Shown here piece by piece: positions 28,004 to 37,441 of a DNA stretch of 64,000 bases. Position 1 is the first letter of the stretch; every line of letters begins with the position of its first letter. Under the pieces are notes generated by a model. The model was given only the letters and a program-made list of their open reading frames with translations. It had not been told where the DNA came from and made no database searches. Position numbers and translations under genes: made by a program. The stretch spans positions 1-64,000 of the forward strand of contig DAITAA010000016.1 of the NCBI GenBank assembly GCA_036824505.1, in the 5' to 3' direction. The DNA is from SCUD01 sp036824505. Its GTDB lineage: Bacteria; Pseudomonadota; Gammaproteobacteria; Steroidobacterales; Steroidobacteraceae.

Positions 28004-31000
28004 TCAGCTCCCGCCGGTCTCGGTCGCGACGCGTGACATCGCGCCTGGAGCGGTCGCCGGGAAGTGCTTGCGGTCGAGCAGGGAATAGACCACCGGTATC
28101 ACGAGCAACGTGAAAAAGCTCGCGATCGCGACGCCGCCGATCACGGTGATCGCCATGGGCTTGCGGATCTCGGCGCCCTCGCCGAGCCCGATCGCCATCG
28201 GCAGCAGGCCGAGAATCGTCGTCAGCTTGGTGATGATGATCGGGCGAAGGCGCATGCGGGCTGCCTCGATGATCGCATCGTGCTTGGGCAGGCCGCGTTC
28301 GCGGGCCTGATTGACCGCGTCGATAAGCACAATCGACTGGTTGACGACGATGCCGGCCAACATGATCAGGCCGATGTAGGCGACCACGTTGACGGTCGTG
28401 CCGGTCAGGAACATCGCCCAGACCGAGCCGGTGAGGGCGAGCGGAATCGTCAGCAGGATCACGAATGGATGCAGCAGCGATTCGAACTGCGATGCCATCA
28501 CCAGGTATACGAGGAATACCGCCAGCAGCATCGTGAATTGCAGCGAGCGGAAGGAATCCTTCATGTCGTCGCTCTGGCCGCTGACTGCCGCGGTCGTGCC
28601 GACCGGCATCTCGACACCAGCGACAATACGGTGGAGCTCCTCGACGGCCGTGCCGAGATCGCCGGAGGCAAGATTTGCGGTGACGATCGCGACGCGCTGC
28701 TGGCGCGTGCGCCGGATTTCCGCAGGCCCGGTCGCAACGATGACATCCGCAACCGCCGTGAGTGGCACTGGCCGGGCGCTGCCGGGATTGACGATCAGCG
28801 AACGGATTTCCTCGACCGACGAGGCGCGGGTATCCACGCTTCGCACCAGCACGTCGATCTTCTTCTCGCGCAGCTTGTAGCGGGTTGCGACATTTCCACG
28901 CACGCTGGAGACGACCCGGTCGGCGAATTCGCGCACGGTGATTCCGAGTTGCGCTGCGCGCTCCTGATCGAAGACGATCTGGATTTCCGGATTGCCCGCC
29001 TCGACGGTCGACTTGATGTCGCTGAAGGTCTTGCTCGCCTGCATGCCGAGGCGGACCTGCTCGGCCACCAGGCGCAGCCGATCGAGATCGTAGCCCGTGA
29101 CCGTGACCTCGAGAGGGGATGCGAAACTGAATAATGCGGGCCGGCTGAACTGGTATTGGACGCCCGCCAGCTGATCGAACTTGCCGCGCAGCGCATTGAG
29201 CACGGCGGGCTCATCATCGGCGCGGGTTTCCGGCTTCAGGCTGACCGACAGCCGCCCGGTATTCTCGCCGGCATCGGTCGGGCTGGCGTCCAGGCGGTTG
29301 CCGGTTCCGGTAACCGCGTAGGTCAGCGCGATCTCCGGCAGTTCCATCGCATAGTTCTGCGCGGCGGCAACGGCGCGGTCGGTCTGCTCCAGCGGTGTGC
29401 CGGGCGCGAGGCGCAGGTCGGCGATGAATTCGCCCTGGGAAAGCTGCGGAATCAGTTCCGAGCCGAGTCGCGGCACGATCGCCGCGGTCACCAGCAGCAC
29501 TGCGAGCGAGATCAGCAGGACGCGGATGCGGTGTTGCAGCGACCACGCGAGCGCGGGCACGTAAACGCGTGCGACCGCGGCGAAACCCGCCTGCGTGATG
29601 CGCACCGGCACGGAAAGCAGCCGGGCCATGCCATCTGCAACCCGGGCAGATCCCCGCCGCATGACATGCAGTGCCTTGCCGATGCCGCGGCCGGCACGGC
29701 CCGGTGGCCGCTCGGGGTCGGCAAGCGGCGGCGCTTCATGGCCCGCCGCCAGCATCGGCACCAGCGTCATCGCGACCACCAGCGAGAACAGCAGCGCAAA
29801 GCTGACGGTCAGCGCCTGATCCTTGAAGAGCTGGCCCGCAATGCCGGTGATGAAGACCATCGGAAAGAACACGGCAACCGAGGTCAGCGTTGCCGCCGTG
29901 ATCGCAGTCGAGACCTCGCGGGTCCCGAGCTGCGCCGCCGCGAGCCTCGACAGCCCGCGTTCGCGGTGGCGCACGATGTTCTCCAGCACGACCACGGCAT
30001 TGTCTACCAACATACCGACCGCGAGCGCAATGCCTCCCAGCGACATGATGTTCAGCGACAGGTCGAAAGCGTACATGAGCACAAATGTGCCGATGACCGA
30101 GACCGGGATTGCGATGCCCGTGATCATCGTCGCGCGCGCATCGCGCAGGAACAGATACAGGACCAGGATGGCAAGAATGCCGCCGATCAAGGCCGCATCG
30201 CGGACTTCTCCGATGGCCGAAGAGATGAATCGGGACTGGTCGTAGACCAGCCGCAACTCGCTGCCCGCTGGCAGCGATTTGCCGAGTTCCTCGACGCGTG
30301 CGCGGACTCCGGCTGCCAGTTGCACCGTATTGGCATCGCCTTCCTTGTAGACGGCGAGTTCGACGGACTCGCGCCCGTCGACGCGCGTGATCGCCTCGCG
30401 GTCCTTGTAGCCGCTGGTGACGGTCGCGACATCGCGCAGATACACGGGCTTGCCGTCGACCGTCGCGACGATCGCGTCGGCCATCTCCTGTACCGACGTA
30501 AATTCATTCAGCGTCCGCACCAGGAAGCGTTGCGTGCCCTGTTCCAGGCGCCCACCCGACAGATTGACATTCTCTTCCCGCAGACGCCGTGAGACAGTTT
30601 CGATCGAGAGATTGAGCTGGGCGAGCTTGCCCTGGTCGACAAAGATCTGGATTTCGTCTTCGTAACCGCCGCTGACCTTTACCGCAGCGGAACCGTCGAC
30701 GGATTCAAGATCCGGTTTCAGCCGGTCATCTGCAAAGCGGCGCAGCGACTTGAGCCGCTCGACCGTGCCGGCGTCGCTGCCGGCGCTCGTGGCATATTCC
30801 GTCGTGTCGACGAATGCGAGGCGCATGACCGGCTCGGTGGACGGATCAAAGCGCAGCAGAATCGGCCGGCTGGCCTCGAGCGGCAGCTGCAGCAGGTCGA
30901 TCTTCTCGCGAACGTCGATGCCCGCGAGGTCCATGTCCGTACCCCAGGCGAATTCCAGGATCACGTCGGCCTGGCCGGCGCGCGAAACGGAGCGCACCTG

Positions 31001-31234
31001 ACGGACATTGCGGATGATGCCGACCGCTTCCTCGATTGGCCGTGTGATCAGCGTTTCGAGCTCGAGCGGTGCCGCGCCCGGCAGGTCAGTGCGCACGGTC
31101 AGGGTCGGGTACGAAAGATCCGGAAGCAGGTTGAGCTTCAGGCGGGTCAGCGATACGAATCCAAACAGGATGACCGCGAGGGTCACCATCAGGATGGTCA
31201 CGCGCCGCCGCGTCGCGAATTCTACGATCTGCAT
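28004..31234 (-). CDS. RND efflux pump inner-membrane subunit (first copy)
   Basis: A 1076-residue HAE1-type RND transporter. It starts VEFATRRRVTILMVTLAVIL and has the TM4 motif LAVGMLVDNAVVVLENIVRH with the same Asp-Asn pair as its partner. A cytoplasmic insert between the halves (about 505-540, RPPGRAGRGIGKALHVMRR) is longer than usual. Two different RND subunits in tandem behind one adaptor recall MdtBC, which forms a heterotrimer. No TolC-like outer-membrane factor gene is adjacent, so an outer channel from elsewhere would be needed. Confidence 0.92.
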   Translation of the reverse strand: MQIVEFATRRRVTILMVTLAVILFGFVSLTRLKLNLLPDLSYPTLTVRTDLPGAAPLELETLITRPIEEAVGIIRNVRQVRSVSRAGQADVILEFAWGTDMDLAGIDVREKIDLLQLPLEASRPILLRFDPSTEPVMRLAFVDTTEYATSAGSDAGTVERLKSLRRFADDRLKPDLESVDGSAAVKVSGGYEDEIQIFVDQGKLAQLNLSIETVSRRLREENVNLSGGRLEQGTQRFLVRTLNEFTSVQEMADAIVATVDGKPVYLRDVATVTSGYKDREAITRVDGRESVELAVYKEGDANTVQLAAGVRARVEELGKSLPAGSELRLVYDQSRFISSAIGEVRDAALIGGILAILVLYLFLRDARATMITGIAIPVSVIGTFVLMYAFDLSLNIMSLGGIALAVGMLVDNAVVVLENIVRHRERGLSRLAAAQLGTREVSTAITAATLTSVAVFFPMVFITGIAGQLFKDQALTVSFALLFSLVVAMTLVPMLAAGHEAPPLADPERPPGRAGRGIGKALHVMRRGSARVADGMARLLSVPVRITQAGFAAVARVYVPALAWSLQHRIRVLLISLAVLLVTAAIVPRLGSELIPQLSQGEFIADLRLAPGTPLEQTDRAVAAAQNYAMELPEIALTYAVTGTGNRLDASPTDAGENTGRLSVSLKPETRADDEPAVLNALRGKFDQLAGVQYQFSRPALFSFASPLEVTVTGYDLDRLRLVAEQVRLGMQASKTFSDIKSTVEAGNPEIQIVFDQERAAQLGITVREFADRVVSSVRGNVATRYKLREKKIDVLVRSVDTRASSVEEIRSLIVNPGSARPVPLTAVADVIVATGPAEIRRTRQQRVAIVTANLASGDLGTAVEELHRIVAGVEMPVGTTAAVSGQSDDMKDSFRSLQFTMLLAVFLVYLVMASQFESLLHPFVILLTIPLALTGSVWAMFLTGTTVNVVAYIGLIMLAGIVVNQSIVLIDAVNQARERGLPKHDAIIEAARMRLRPIIITKLTTILGLLPMAIGLGEGAEIRKPMAITVIGGVAIASFFTLLVIPVVYSLLDRKHFPATAPGAMSRVATETGGS

Positions 31235-31253
31235 TGCGGCTGCCTCCGCGCGG

Positions 31254-32420
31254 TCAGCCGGCTGTCACGGCAGGCTGGGAACGCGCTGCGGGCCGCGCGG
31301 GCGTGCTGACGATGCGGACTGTGGCGCCTGGCTTGATTGCAGCCTGACCCACGACCACGACCTGCTCGCCGTCCTTCAGACCTGTGACGACCTCGACGTA
31401 GGCGCCATTGCTCAGGCCGAGTTGCACCGGCCGTTCGACGGCCTTGCCGTCCTTGACGACAAACACCTTGGGCGGGCCATCGCCGTCCAGCAATGCAGTG
31501 CGCGGAATCTGCAACGCATCCAGTTTTCTCTCGTACACAATTGCAACACGGGCAAACATGCCGGGTCGCAGCATGCCATCAGTATCCGTAACGCGAATTC
31601 GCACGCCGAATGTAGCCGTCCCGGCATCCACAAACGGGCTGATCAAGGCGATCTTGCCGGTAAACGCGCGGCCCGGCACCGCGTCGAAGCTGAGTTCGGC
31701 GGTCTGACCCACGGAAAGTTTGGCAAGCTCGCGCTCCGGGATATTGACCCGCAGCATCAGGGAATCGAGATCTTCAACGACGAACAGTGCGCTGTCGGCG
31801 CTTTCGATGACGCCGCCGACCGGCGTGACAGTATTGCCGACCTTGACCACGTCGAGCCGTTGGGTAACTGTGCCGGCGATCGGCGAGCGGATGTCGGTGT
31901 AGGAGAGCTGCAGCCGCGCAAGTTCCCACGAGGCTTTGGCCGCCTCGAGCTCGTACTTCAGATTGTCGATGGAGACCGCGCTGATCAGGCCCTTGGCCTG
32001 TAGTTCGGTATTGCGCGCGTAGTCGCGCTCGAGCTTGCGCATCGTCGCCTCGGCGAGCGCGACTTCAAGCCGCAGCTGGTCGCCATCGAGGCGCGCGAGC
32101 ACCTGGCCTTCGCGGACGCGCTGGCCTTCGTCGGCCAGCACCCGGCGGATCTCGCCCTTGACTTTCGGCATCACGAAAGCCTTGCGCTCGGATTCGATCG
32201 GCGCGGTGCCGGAATAGACCGCGGCCATCTCGGCGCGGCGCGTGGCGGCCACTTCGACCGGGACGGCGGGAACCTCTTCCTTGGCGTCCTTGCCGCTGTT
32301 GTCGCCATCGGCCCGGTCGCAGGCCGCGACACCCAATGCGGCGGCGATCAGCGTCGCCAGCAGCCAGATTCGTGTGGCTCCTGTGAAGTCGTTCTCAGTT
32401 CTGCCATCGCTGCGGATCAC
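31254..32420 (-). CDS. RND efflux periplasmic adaptor lipoprotein
   Basis: A 388-residue membrane-fusion protein of the MexA/AcrA family. The N-terminus has a hydrophobic segment and lipobox VAAC (LGVAACD), so it should be lipid-anchored. Domains run in the usual hairpin order: a lipoyl half GEIRRVLADEGQRVREGQVLARLD, an alpha-helical hairpin (LAEATMRKLERDYARNTELQA), the second lipoyl half SPIAGTVTQRLDVVKVGN, a beta barrel, and a membrane-proximal domain ending near AIKPGATVRIV. The first codon is GTG (32418-32420), with AGGAG eight bases ahead. First gene of the pump operon. Confidence 0.92.
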   Translation of the reverse strand: MIRSDGRTENDFTGATRIWLLATLIAAALGVAACDRADGDNSGKDAKEEVPAVPVEVAATRRAEMAAVYSGTAPIESERKAFVMPKVKGEIRRVLADEGQRVREGQVLARLDGDQLRLEVALAEATMRKLERDYARNTELQAKGLISAVSIDNLKYELEAAKASWELARLQLSYTDIRSPIAGTVTQRLDVVKVGNTVTPVGGVIESADSALFVVEDLDSLMLRVNIPERELAKLSVGQTAELSFDAVPGRAFTGKIALISPFVDAGTATFGVRIRVTDTDGMLRPGMFARVAIVYERKLDALQIPRTALLDGDGPPKVFVVKDGKAVERPVQLGLSNGAYVEVVTGLKDGEQVVVVGQAAIKPGATVRIVSTPARPAARSQPAVTAG

Positions 32421-32451
32421 TTGCCGGGCTCCTGCCGTTCAATTGTAGGCT

Positions 32452-32480
32452 AGGGTACGGTCTTTTAGTGTTGTAGTCAA
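32452..32480 (-). promoter_or_regulatory. candidate sigma-70 promoter of the RND operon
   Basis: On the minus strand TTGACT (32480-32475) and TACCCT (32457-32452) are separated by 17 bases, and predicted transcription would start about 25 bases before the adaptor GTG. The -35 is good and the -10 weak, in a local AT-rich patch. A loose dyad GTA...TAC (32473-32492) overlaps the -35 and could bind a repressor, but no regulator gene is adjacent. Confidence 0.4.
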
Positions 32481-32541
32481 GTATAACAGTACGATCATGA
32501 CTTGGAACGCAAGTCGTTGAATTCACAGCCAGGAGTACGAG

Positions 32542-34683
32542 TTAGCGGGGTGCGAGGGCGCTTAAACGGGGCGGATCTGCAGGAGCCGGCAGCAGCATCG
32601 CATCAACCGCTATCTCGACGGCCTCGTCGAGCACGGTGTCAGGCTCCTCGGCCTCGTCGAGCGCCGCGATATTCGCCAGTGGCGCAAGACTGTGTGCCGC
32701 GCGACGGGCATTCTCACGCGCGAGCCGCTCGGCTTCGAATGCGTCGCGCTCGGCGCGACGCTTGACGAGGTTCAGCGATACGTCGTGCTGGGTCCGCAGG
32801 CGTTCCATCGCCTCGACGTCACCTTCGAGTGCAACGAAATCGGCATTGTGCGCAACGCGATCTTCGTGCTCGCGCTCCAACACCGGCAGCATCGGCAGTA
32901 CCGGCTGCTCCGGGGTGAATTTCGCCGGGTTGATCCGGTCCCATGGCAGCGCGCTTTCCTGCGTGCTCTCGCCGACGTCGGCGGTGCTGAGCAGCGACGG
33001 CAGTGTGATATCGGGAGCCACGCCGCGATGCTGGGTACTGTCGCCGGTGACGCGGTAATACTTGCCAATGGTGACCGTCAGCTGGCCGAAGCCGGCCTTC
33101 GGCCCCAGCGCGTAACGGTCCAGCGGATAGAGATTCTGGACGGAGCCCTTGCCATAGGTCTGCTGACCTACCACGAGGCCGCGGTGATAATCCTGGATGG
33201 CGCCGGCGAAGATTTCCGACGCCGATGCGCTCGCGCGATTGACCAGCACGACCAGCGGGCCCTTCCAGGCGACACCCGGCTCCGGGTCATCCAGCACTTC
33301 GATCTGGCCGCTGGTTTCGCGCAACTGCACGACGGGTCCGTTCTCGACGAACAGGCCGACGAGGCCGGTCGCTTCCGACAGGTGACCGCCGCCGTTATCG
33401 CGCAGGTCAATGACCAGGGAATCGATCTTCTCGCGCTTCAGTTCTTCGATCAGGCGGCGAACGTCGCGTGTGGTGCTGCGATAGTCTTCGTCACCCGCAA
33501 CGCGGGCCTGGAAATCCTGATAGAAGCTCGGCACTTCGATTACGCCAATCTTGAATTCGCGATCGCCGCGATGGATCTGATGAACCTGCTTTTGTGCCGC
33601 CTGGCCCTCCAGCGTGACCTTGTTGCGGGTCAGCACCAGCAGTGTTTCCTGGACACCTGGATTCGCTCCGGCTGGCAGGATTTGCAGCCGCACCACGGTT
33701 TTTACCGGGCCGCGGATCAACTGCACGACATCGTCGAGACGCCAGCCGACGACATCCGTCATCGGGCCGTCACTGCCCTGGCCGACGGCCGTGATGCGGT
33801 CACCGGCCTTGAGCTGCTCGGAGGCCGCGGCCGGACCGCCTGGCAGGATGTTCATGATCGTCACATGGTCGTCGACGAGCTGCAGCGATGCGCCAATGCC
33901 TTCATAGGACAGGCTCATCGCGATGTTGTATTCGTCGGAGTTGCGCGGCGACAGGTAATTTGAATGCGGATCGTAGACGTGCGCGTAGGCATTCATGAAT
34001 GTTTCGAAGACATCGTCCGCCGTGATCTGCTCTATGCGCTTGCCGACGCGCTCGTAACGCTTGCGCAGGATGTCACTGGCCTCCGGCCAGGTCTTGCCCG
34101 CCAGCAACAGCGAGATCGCGTCATTCTTGACGCGCTTGCGCCAGAGTTCGTTCAGCTCCTGCTGTGAAGCCGGCCAGCCCAGGCTGCTGCGGTCGAATTG
34201 AAAGGTTTCGTCGATCGTGAAGTCCGGTTCCGTGTCGAGCAGCGCGATCGCGTGCCGCAGCACTTCGCGGTTGCGCTGGCGGTAGCGCGCGAATATCTCG
34301 AAGGCCGGCGAGGCGTCGGCACTATCGATCGCATCGTCGAACTTGTAGCGAAACCGCTCGAATTCCGCGATGTCGGATGCCAGAAGATAGCTATGGCCGC
34401 CATCCAGTGCCTCGAGGTAACGCTCGTAGATCTGCGAGGACATGTCGTCGTCCAGCACGGCCTGCCGGTAGTGCTGGCGCTCAACCACTTCGGCGACCAG
34501 GCGCATGACGCGCCGGTGACGCTCATTGGCGGCCAGTTCGCCGGACGGGGCGGTCAACGGGGCAACGGCGACAGCGCGCTGCGCACCCGAGCCGCCGAGC
34601 GCGATCACGGTCGTGACGAGGAACGCCGCCAGCAACAACTGGCGGAGGCGGGGCAGGTTGACCTTGGCGAACGGTGATGTCAT
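32542..34683 (-). CDS. prc: carboxy-terminal processing protease (tail-specific protease, S41)
   Basis: A 713-residue periplasmic protease, close to E. coli Prc (682). The signal sequence spans about residues 12-40 (LLLAAFLVTTVIALGG). An N-terminal helical domain is followed by a PDZ domain (about 240-320; GIGASLQLVDDHVTIMNILPGG) and the S41 core, with the catalytic Ser in NRASASASEIFAGA and the Lys in QTYGKGSVQN. A long C-terminal region rich in Ala, Glu and Arg follows. Prc trims substrates such as penicillin-binding protein 3 and lipoproteins, and degrades tmRNA-tagged proteins in the periplasm. Confidence 0.93.
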   Translation of the reverse strand: MTSPFAKVNLPRLRQLLLAAFLVTTVIALGGSGAQRAVAVAPLTAPSGELAANERHRRVMRLVAEVVERQHYRQAVLDDDMSSQIYERYLEALDGGHSYLLASDIAEFERFRYKFDDAIDSADASPAFEIFARYRQRNREVLRHAIALLDTEPDFTIDETFQFDRSSLGWPASQQELNELWRKRVKNDAISLLLAGKTWPEASDILRKRYERVGKRIEQITADDVFETFMNAYAHVYDPHSNYLSPRNSDEYNIAMSLSYEGIGASLQLVDDHVTIMNILPGGPAAASEQLKAGDRITAVGQGSDGPMTDVVGWRLDDVVQLIRGPVKTVVRLQILPAGANPGVQETLLVLTRNKVTLEGQAAQKQVHQIHRGDREFKIGVIEVPSFYQDFQARVAGDEDYRSTTRDVRRLIEELKREKIDSLVIDLRDNGGGHLSEATGLVGLFVENGPVVQLRETSGQIEVLDDPEPGVAWKGPLVVLVNRASASASEIFAGAIQDYHRGLVVGQQTYGKGSVQNLYPLDRYALGPKAGFGQLTVTIGKYYRVTGDSTQHRGVAPDITLPSLLSTADVGESTQESALPWDRINPAKFTPEQPVLPMLPVLEREHEDRVAHNADFVALEGDVEAMERLRTQHDVSLNLVKRRAERDAFEAERLARENARRAAHSLAPLANIAALDEAEEPDTVLDEAVEIAVDAMLLPAPADPPRLSALAPR

Positions 34684-34731
34684 GGACTGTTAGACTGCCT
34701 TGCGCGGCCCTGAGGGGGCTGCACCCAGATT

Positions 34732-35094
34732 ATGAAGGTAGAGGCGCTACGCTGCCGTAGCAAGTACCGGCGTCACGCCGCCGGGGGGGCGCTCCTGATG
34801 GGTCCGCTGGGTTTCCTGACCGGGGTCGTGCTGGGGTCCGCCGCATCGATTGCCCTGGTGCTTGCAATGGTGGTTGTCATATTCGCCCTGACTTCGGGCG
34901 CCCATCCCTCGATTGGCGCGGAATACCCCAGGTTGCTGGCCACGGCCGGTCTTTTCGCAGTCCTGGCGGGCATCGCAGGGCTTGCTTTCACTGGCCTGCA
35001 GCGTCGACGGCCCTGGCGGTGGTATGCCCAGGCGGCCATGTGGCTCGCGCTGGCGCTGTTGGGCTGGTATTACTGGCCGCGCGACATCGCCTGA
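34732..35094 (+). CDS. small integral membrane protein of unknown function
   Basis: A 120-residue protein with three predicted helices: LTGVVLGSAASIALVLAMVVVIF-like sequence at about 29-52, LLATAGLFAVLAGIAGLAF at about 69-87 and AAMWLALALLGWYYW at about 101-115, and basic ends. The ATG at 34798 (MGPLGFLTG) is an alternative start, preceded by a G-run. I do not recognise a family. It is divergent from prc and 31 bases ahead of the M28 peptidase gene, possibly in the same transcript. Confidence 0.65.
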   Translation: MKVEALRCRSKYRRHAAGGALLMGPLGFLTGVVLGSAASIALVLAMVVVIFALTSGAHPSIGAEYPRLLATAGLFAVLAGIAGLAFTGLQRRRPWRWYAQAAMWLALALLGWYYWPRDIA

Positions 35095-35125
35095 GGCACG
35101 TCGAGGAACTGGAACTAGAGGCAAC

Positions 35126-36805
35126 ATGAAACGATTTGACCTGAAATTGACGATTCTGTTCGCGGCACTGGCTGCCGTCCTGCTGGCAAGTCCTGTCGGT
35201 GCGTCTGGAAGAAGCCTGAAGAAGGCTTCCGCGGTGATCACCGAGTCCTTTTTTCGCGCCCAAGTGCAGAGCCTTTCAGCCGACGAGATGGAAGGCCGCG
35301 GTCCCGGGACACGCGGCGAGCAGCGGACCATTGAGTATCTGGAAAAGCAATTCCTGGAGCTCGGTCTGCAGCCGGCCGCCGGCGGTGACTTTCGCCAGGA
35401 TGTCCCGCTCGTGGAAATCACCGCCATAGACCCGAAACTTTCATTCGCGAAGGGCGAGGGTGGCATGGCGCTGAACTTCGGGGACGACATGGTCATCGGC
35501 ACGCGGCGGGTGCGACCTGAATCATCGATCAGGGACAGCGAAGTCGTGTTTGTCGGCTACGGCATCGTCGCGCCCGAGTACGGCTGGAACGACTATGCCG
35601 GCGTCGACATGCGCGGCAAGACGGCACTGATCCTGGTCAACGATCCGGGCTTCGTGACCGGCGACGCGACCCTGTTCCGCGGCAAGGCGATGACCTACCA
35701 CGGACGCTGGACCTACAAATTCGAGGAGGCGGCGCGGCAGGGCGCCGCGGCTGCATTCATCATTCACGACACGCTGCCCGCGGCGTATGACTGGGAAGTA
35801 GTCAGGAATGGCTGGTCGAGGCCGCAGTTCTACATTGACCGGCCCGATGGCAACGCCGGCCGTACCGCGCTCGAGGGCTGGATCACCCAGGACCGCGCAC
35901 GCCAGTTGATGGAACTCGCGGGCCAGGACTTGGCGGCGATGCAGGCGGCGGCCGTGCAGCGCGGCTTTCGTCCGGTGCCGCTCGGCGTGACTGCGAGCGG
36001 TGGCGTGCGCAACGTGATCCGGCGCGCCAACTCGCCCAATCTGGCAGGTGTCATGCCGGGCAAGGACCGGCCCGACGAATACGTCATCTACGTCGCGCAC
36101 TGGGATCACCTGGGTCGCTCGCTGGCATTCACCGGTGACACCATCTTCAATGGTGCCGTGGACAATGCGACGGGCGTTGCCGGCATCCTGACAATTGCCC
36201 AGGCCTTCCGGGAGATGGTGCCGGGCCAGTCGCGATCCGTGATGTTTCTCGCCGTGACAGCCGAGGAGTCCGGCCTGATCGGCTCCGAATACTACGCAGA
36301 ACATCCACTCGTCCCGCTGCAGAAGACTGCGGCGGTCATCAATATCGATGCGCTGAATCCGCTGGGTCGCGCCAGGGACGTGGAAGTCATCGGTTCTGGC
36401 GCATCTGATCTCGAGGACCTGCTGGCAGCCGCCGCCAAGTCCCAGGGCCGCAAGCTGATGCCGGACCGCCGTTCCGAGGCCGGCTACTTCTACCGTTCGG
36501 ATCATTTCAATTTCGCCAAGGCCGGGGTGCCGGCGCTCTACATCAAGTCGGGCACGACGCTGCGCGATGGGCCACCGGGCGCGGGTCTTGCCAGTTACGA
36601 CGAGTATTACGCCAAGCGCTATCACAAGCCCAACGATCAGTACGAGGCATCCTGGGACGTCGCCGGAACGATCGAAGACCTCAAGCTGCTGTTCGAAGTC
36701 GGCGCCAGGGTCAGCAATGGCAAGACCTGGCCCGAGTGGTACGAGGGCAATGAGTTCCGCGCGACCAGAGACGCAAGTGCCGCGAAACGCCAGACGGGGG
36801 AATGA
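35126..36805 (+). CDS. secreted M28 family zinc aminopeptidase with PA domain
   Basis: A 559-residue exopeptidase-like protein. The start at 35126 has AGAGG ahead and yields a signal peptide (FAALAAVLLASPVGASG). A protease-associated domain is inserted at about 130-290 (VVFVGYGIVAPEYGWNDYAGVD). The di-zinc catalytic domain follows with VAHWDHLG (His), GAVDNATGVAG (Asp), AEESGLIGSEYY (catalytic Glu and zinc Glu), NIDALNP (Asp) and SDHFNFAKAG (His). Environmental gammaproteobacteria often carry such enzymes for extracellular peptide use. A longer open frame upstream overlaps the small membrane gene and is not used. It converges with the next gene, with only 6 bases between the stops. Confidence 0.9.
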   Translation: MKRFDLKLTILFAALAAVLLASPVGASGRSLKKASAVITESFFRAQVQSLSADEMEGRGPGTRGEQRTIEYLEKQFLELGLQPAAGGDFRQDVPLVEITAIDPKLSFAKGEGGMALNFGDDMVIGTRRVRPESSIRDSEVVFVGYGIVAPEYGWNDYAGVDMRGKTALILVNDPGFVTGDATLFRGKAMTYHGRWTYKFEEAARQGAAAAFIIHDTLPAAYDWEVVRNGWSRPQFYIDRPDGNAGRTALEGWITQDRARQLMELAGQDLAAMQAAAVQRGFRPVPLGVTASGGVRNVIRRANSPNLAGVMPGKDRPDEYVIYVAHWDHLGRSLAFTGDTIFNGAVDNATGVAGILTIAQAFREMVPGQSRSVMFLAVTAEESGLIGSEYYAEHPLVPLQKTAAVINIDALNPLGRARDVEVIGSGASDLEDLLAAAAKSQGRKLMPDRRSEAGYFYRSDHFNFAKAGVPALYIKSGTTLRDGPPGAGLASYDEYYAKRYHKPNDQYEASWDVAGTIEDLKLLFEVGARVSNGKTWPEWYEGNEFRATRDASAAKRQTGE

Positions 36806-36811
36806 GCCGGG

Positions 36812-37108
36812 TCACGCCCGGCGGCGGAATGGCCGGGTGAGCAGGCGCACGGCGGTGAACAGCAGGTAAGGCCCGACGACCAGGAGCCAGGCGGTTGGCT
36901 TCGCCGTGAATACGGCGCCCAGCAGCGAGCGGAGGAAGGCCAGCAGTCCGCCCTCATAGGGACCGAGCGTGAGTACACCGGCGAGATAGATCAGGAAGGG
37001 CATCACGAGAAGCCCGAAACCGAGCAGCAACGCGAAGATCCCAAGCTCCCGGCGCCAGAACGGCGATAGCCTGCCCAGGTATCTTGAGAACAGTCCGGTT
37101 CCGGCCAT
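36812..37108 (-). CDS. small membrane protein of unknown function
   Basis: A 98-residue protein from the start at 37108 (MAGTGLF) with two clear hydrophobic helices (ELGIFALLLGFGLLVMPFLIYLAG-type; PTAWLLVVGPYLLFTAV) and a basic C-terminal RPFRRRA. An upstream in-frame codon at 37144 would add 12 residues. No family recognised. The stop is six bases from that of the M28 peptidase. Confidence 0.6.
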   Translation of the reverse strand: MAGTGLFSRYLGRLSPFWRRELGIFALLLGFGLLVMPFLIYLAGVLTLGPYEGGLLAFLRSLLGAVFTAKPTAWLLVVGPYLLFTAVRLLTRPFRRRA

Positions 37109-37201
37109 CACGGTGAGTCTGCCCCCCCGGCAGACCTTGGGCAAGGCCCCGATTCGCGCGGCTATACTGACGCCCGTTCCGCAGGCAGGATCAGGAAGCC
37201 G

Positions 37202-37441
37202 ATGCGCAAACTGTGGTGGCCCGAACCGATGTACGAGATGAAGCCATATGGCGTGCTGGCCGTCGGGCTGTTCGTCGCGCTGGTCGGCGCGGCGCGCAGC
37301 TGGGCAGCAGATTCATTGGATGCCGGACTCGCGGCGGCACTGCTGTTCGGTGTGGTGAGCATCGTCTATGCAACCGCGATTTTCCGGATGCGCTACAGGC
37401 ACCGGCGCAACAGCCGCTGGAATCGGGAGATTCGACGCTGA
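37202..37441 (+). CDS. small membrane protein of unknown function
   Basis: A 79-residue protein with two hydrophobic segments (YGVLAVGLFVALVGAA and LAAALLFGVVSIVYATAIF) and a strongly basic tail (RMRYRHRRNSRWNREIRR). Its TGA at 37439-37441 overlaps the proposed CTG start of the dehydrogenase gene, so the two genes look translationally coupled. Family not recognised. Confidence 0.7.
   Translation: MRKLWWPEPMYEMKPYGVLAVGLFVALVGAARSWAADSLDAGLAAALLFGVVSIVYATAIFRMRYRHRRNSRWNREIRR

Noticed and set aside
34913..35125. Longer N-terminus for the M28 peptidase
   Set aside because: The extension overlaps the small membrane protein gene and destroys the signal peptide; the ATG at 35126 has an RBS and a signal sequence.
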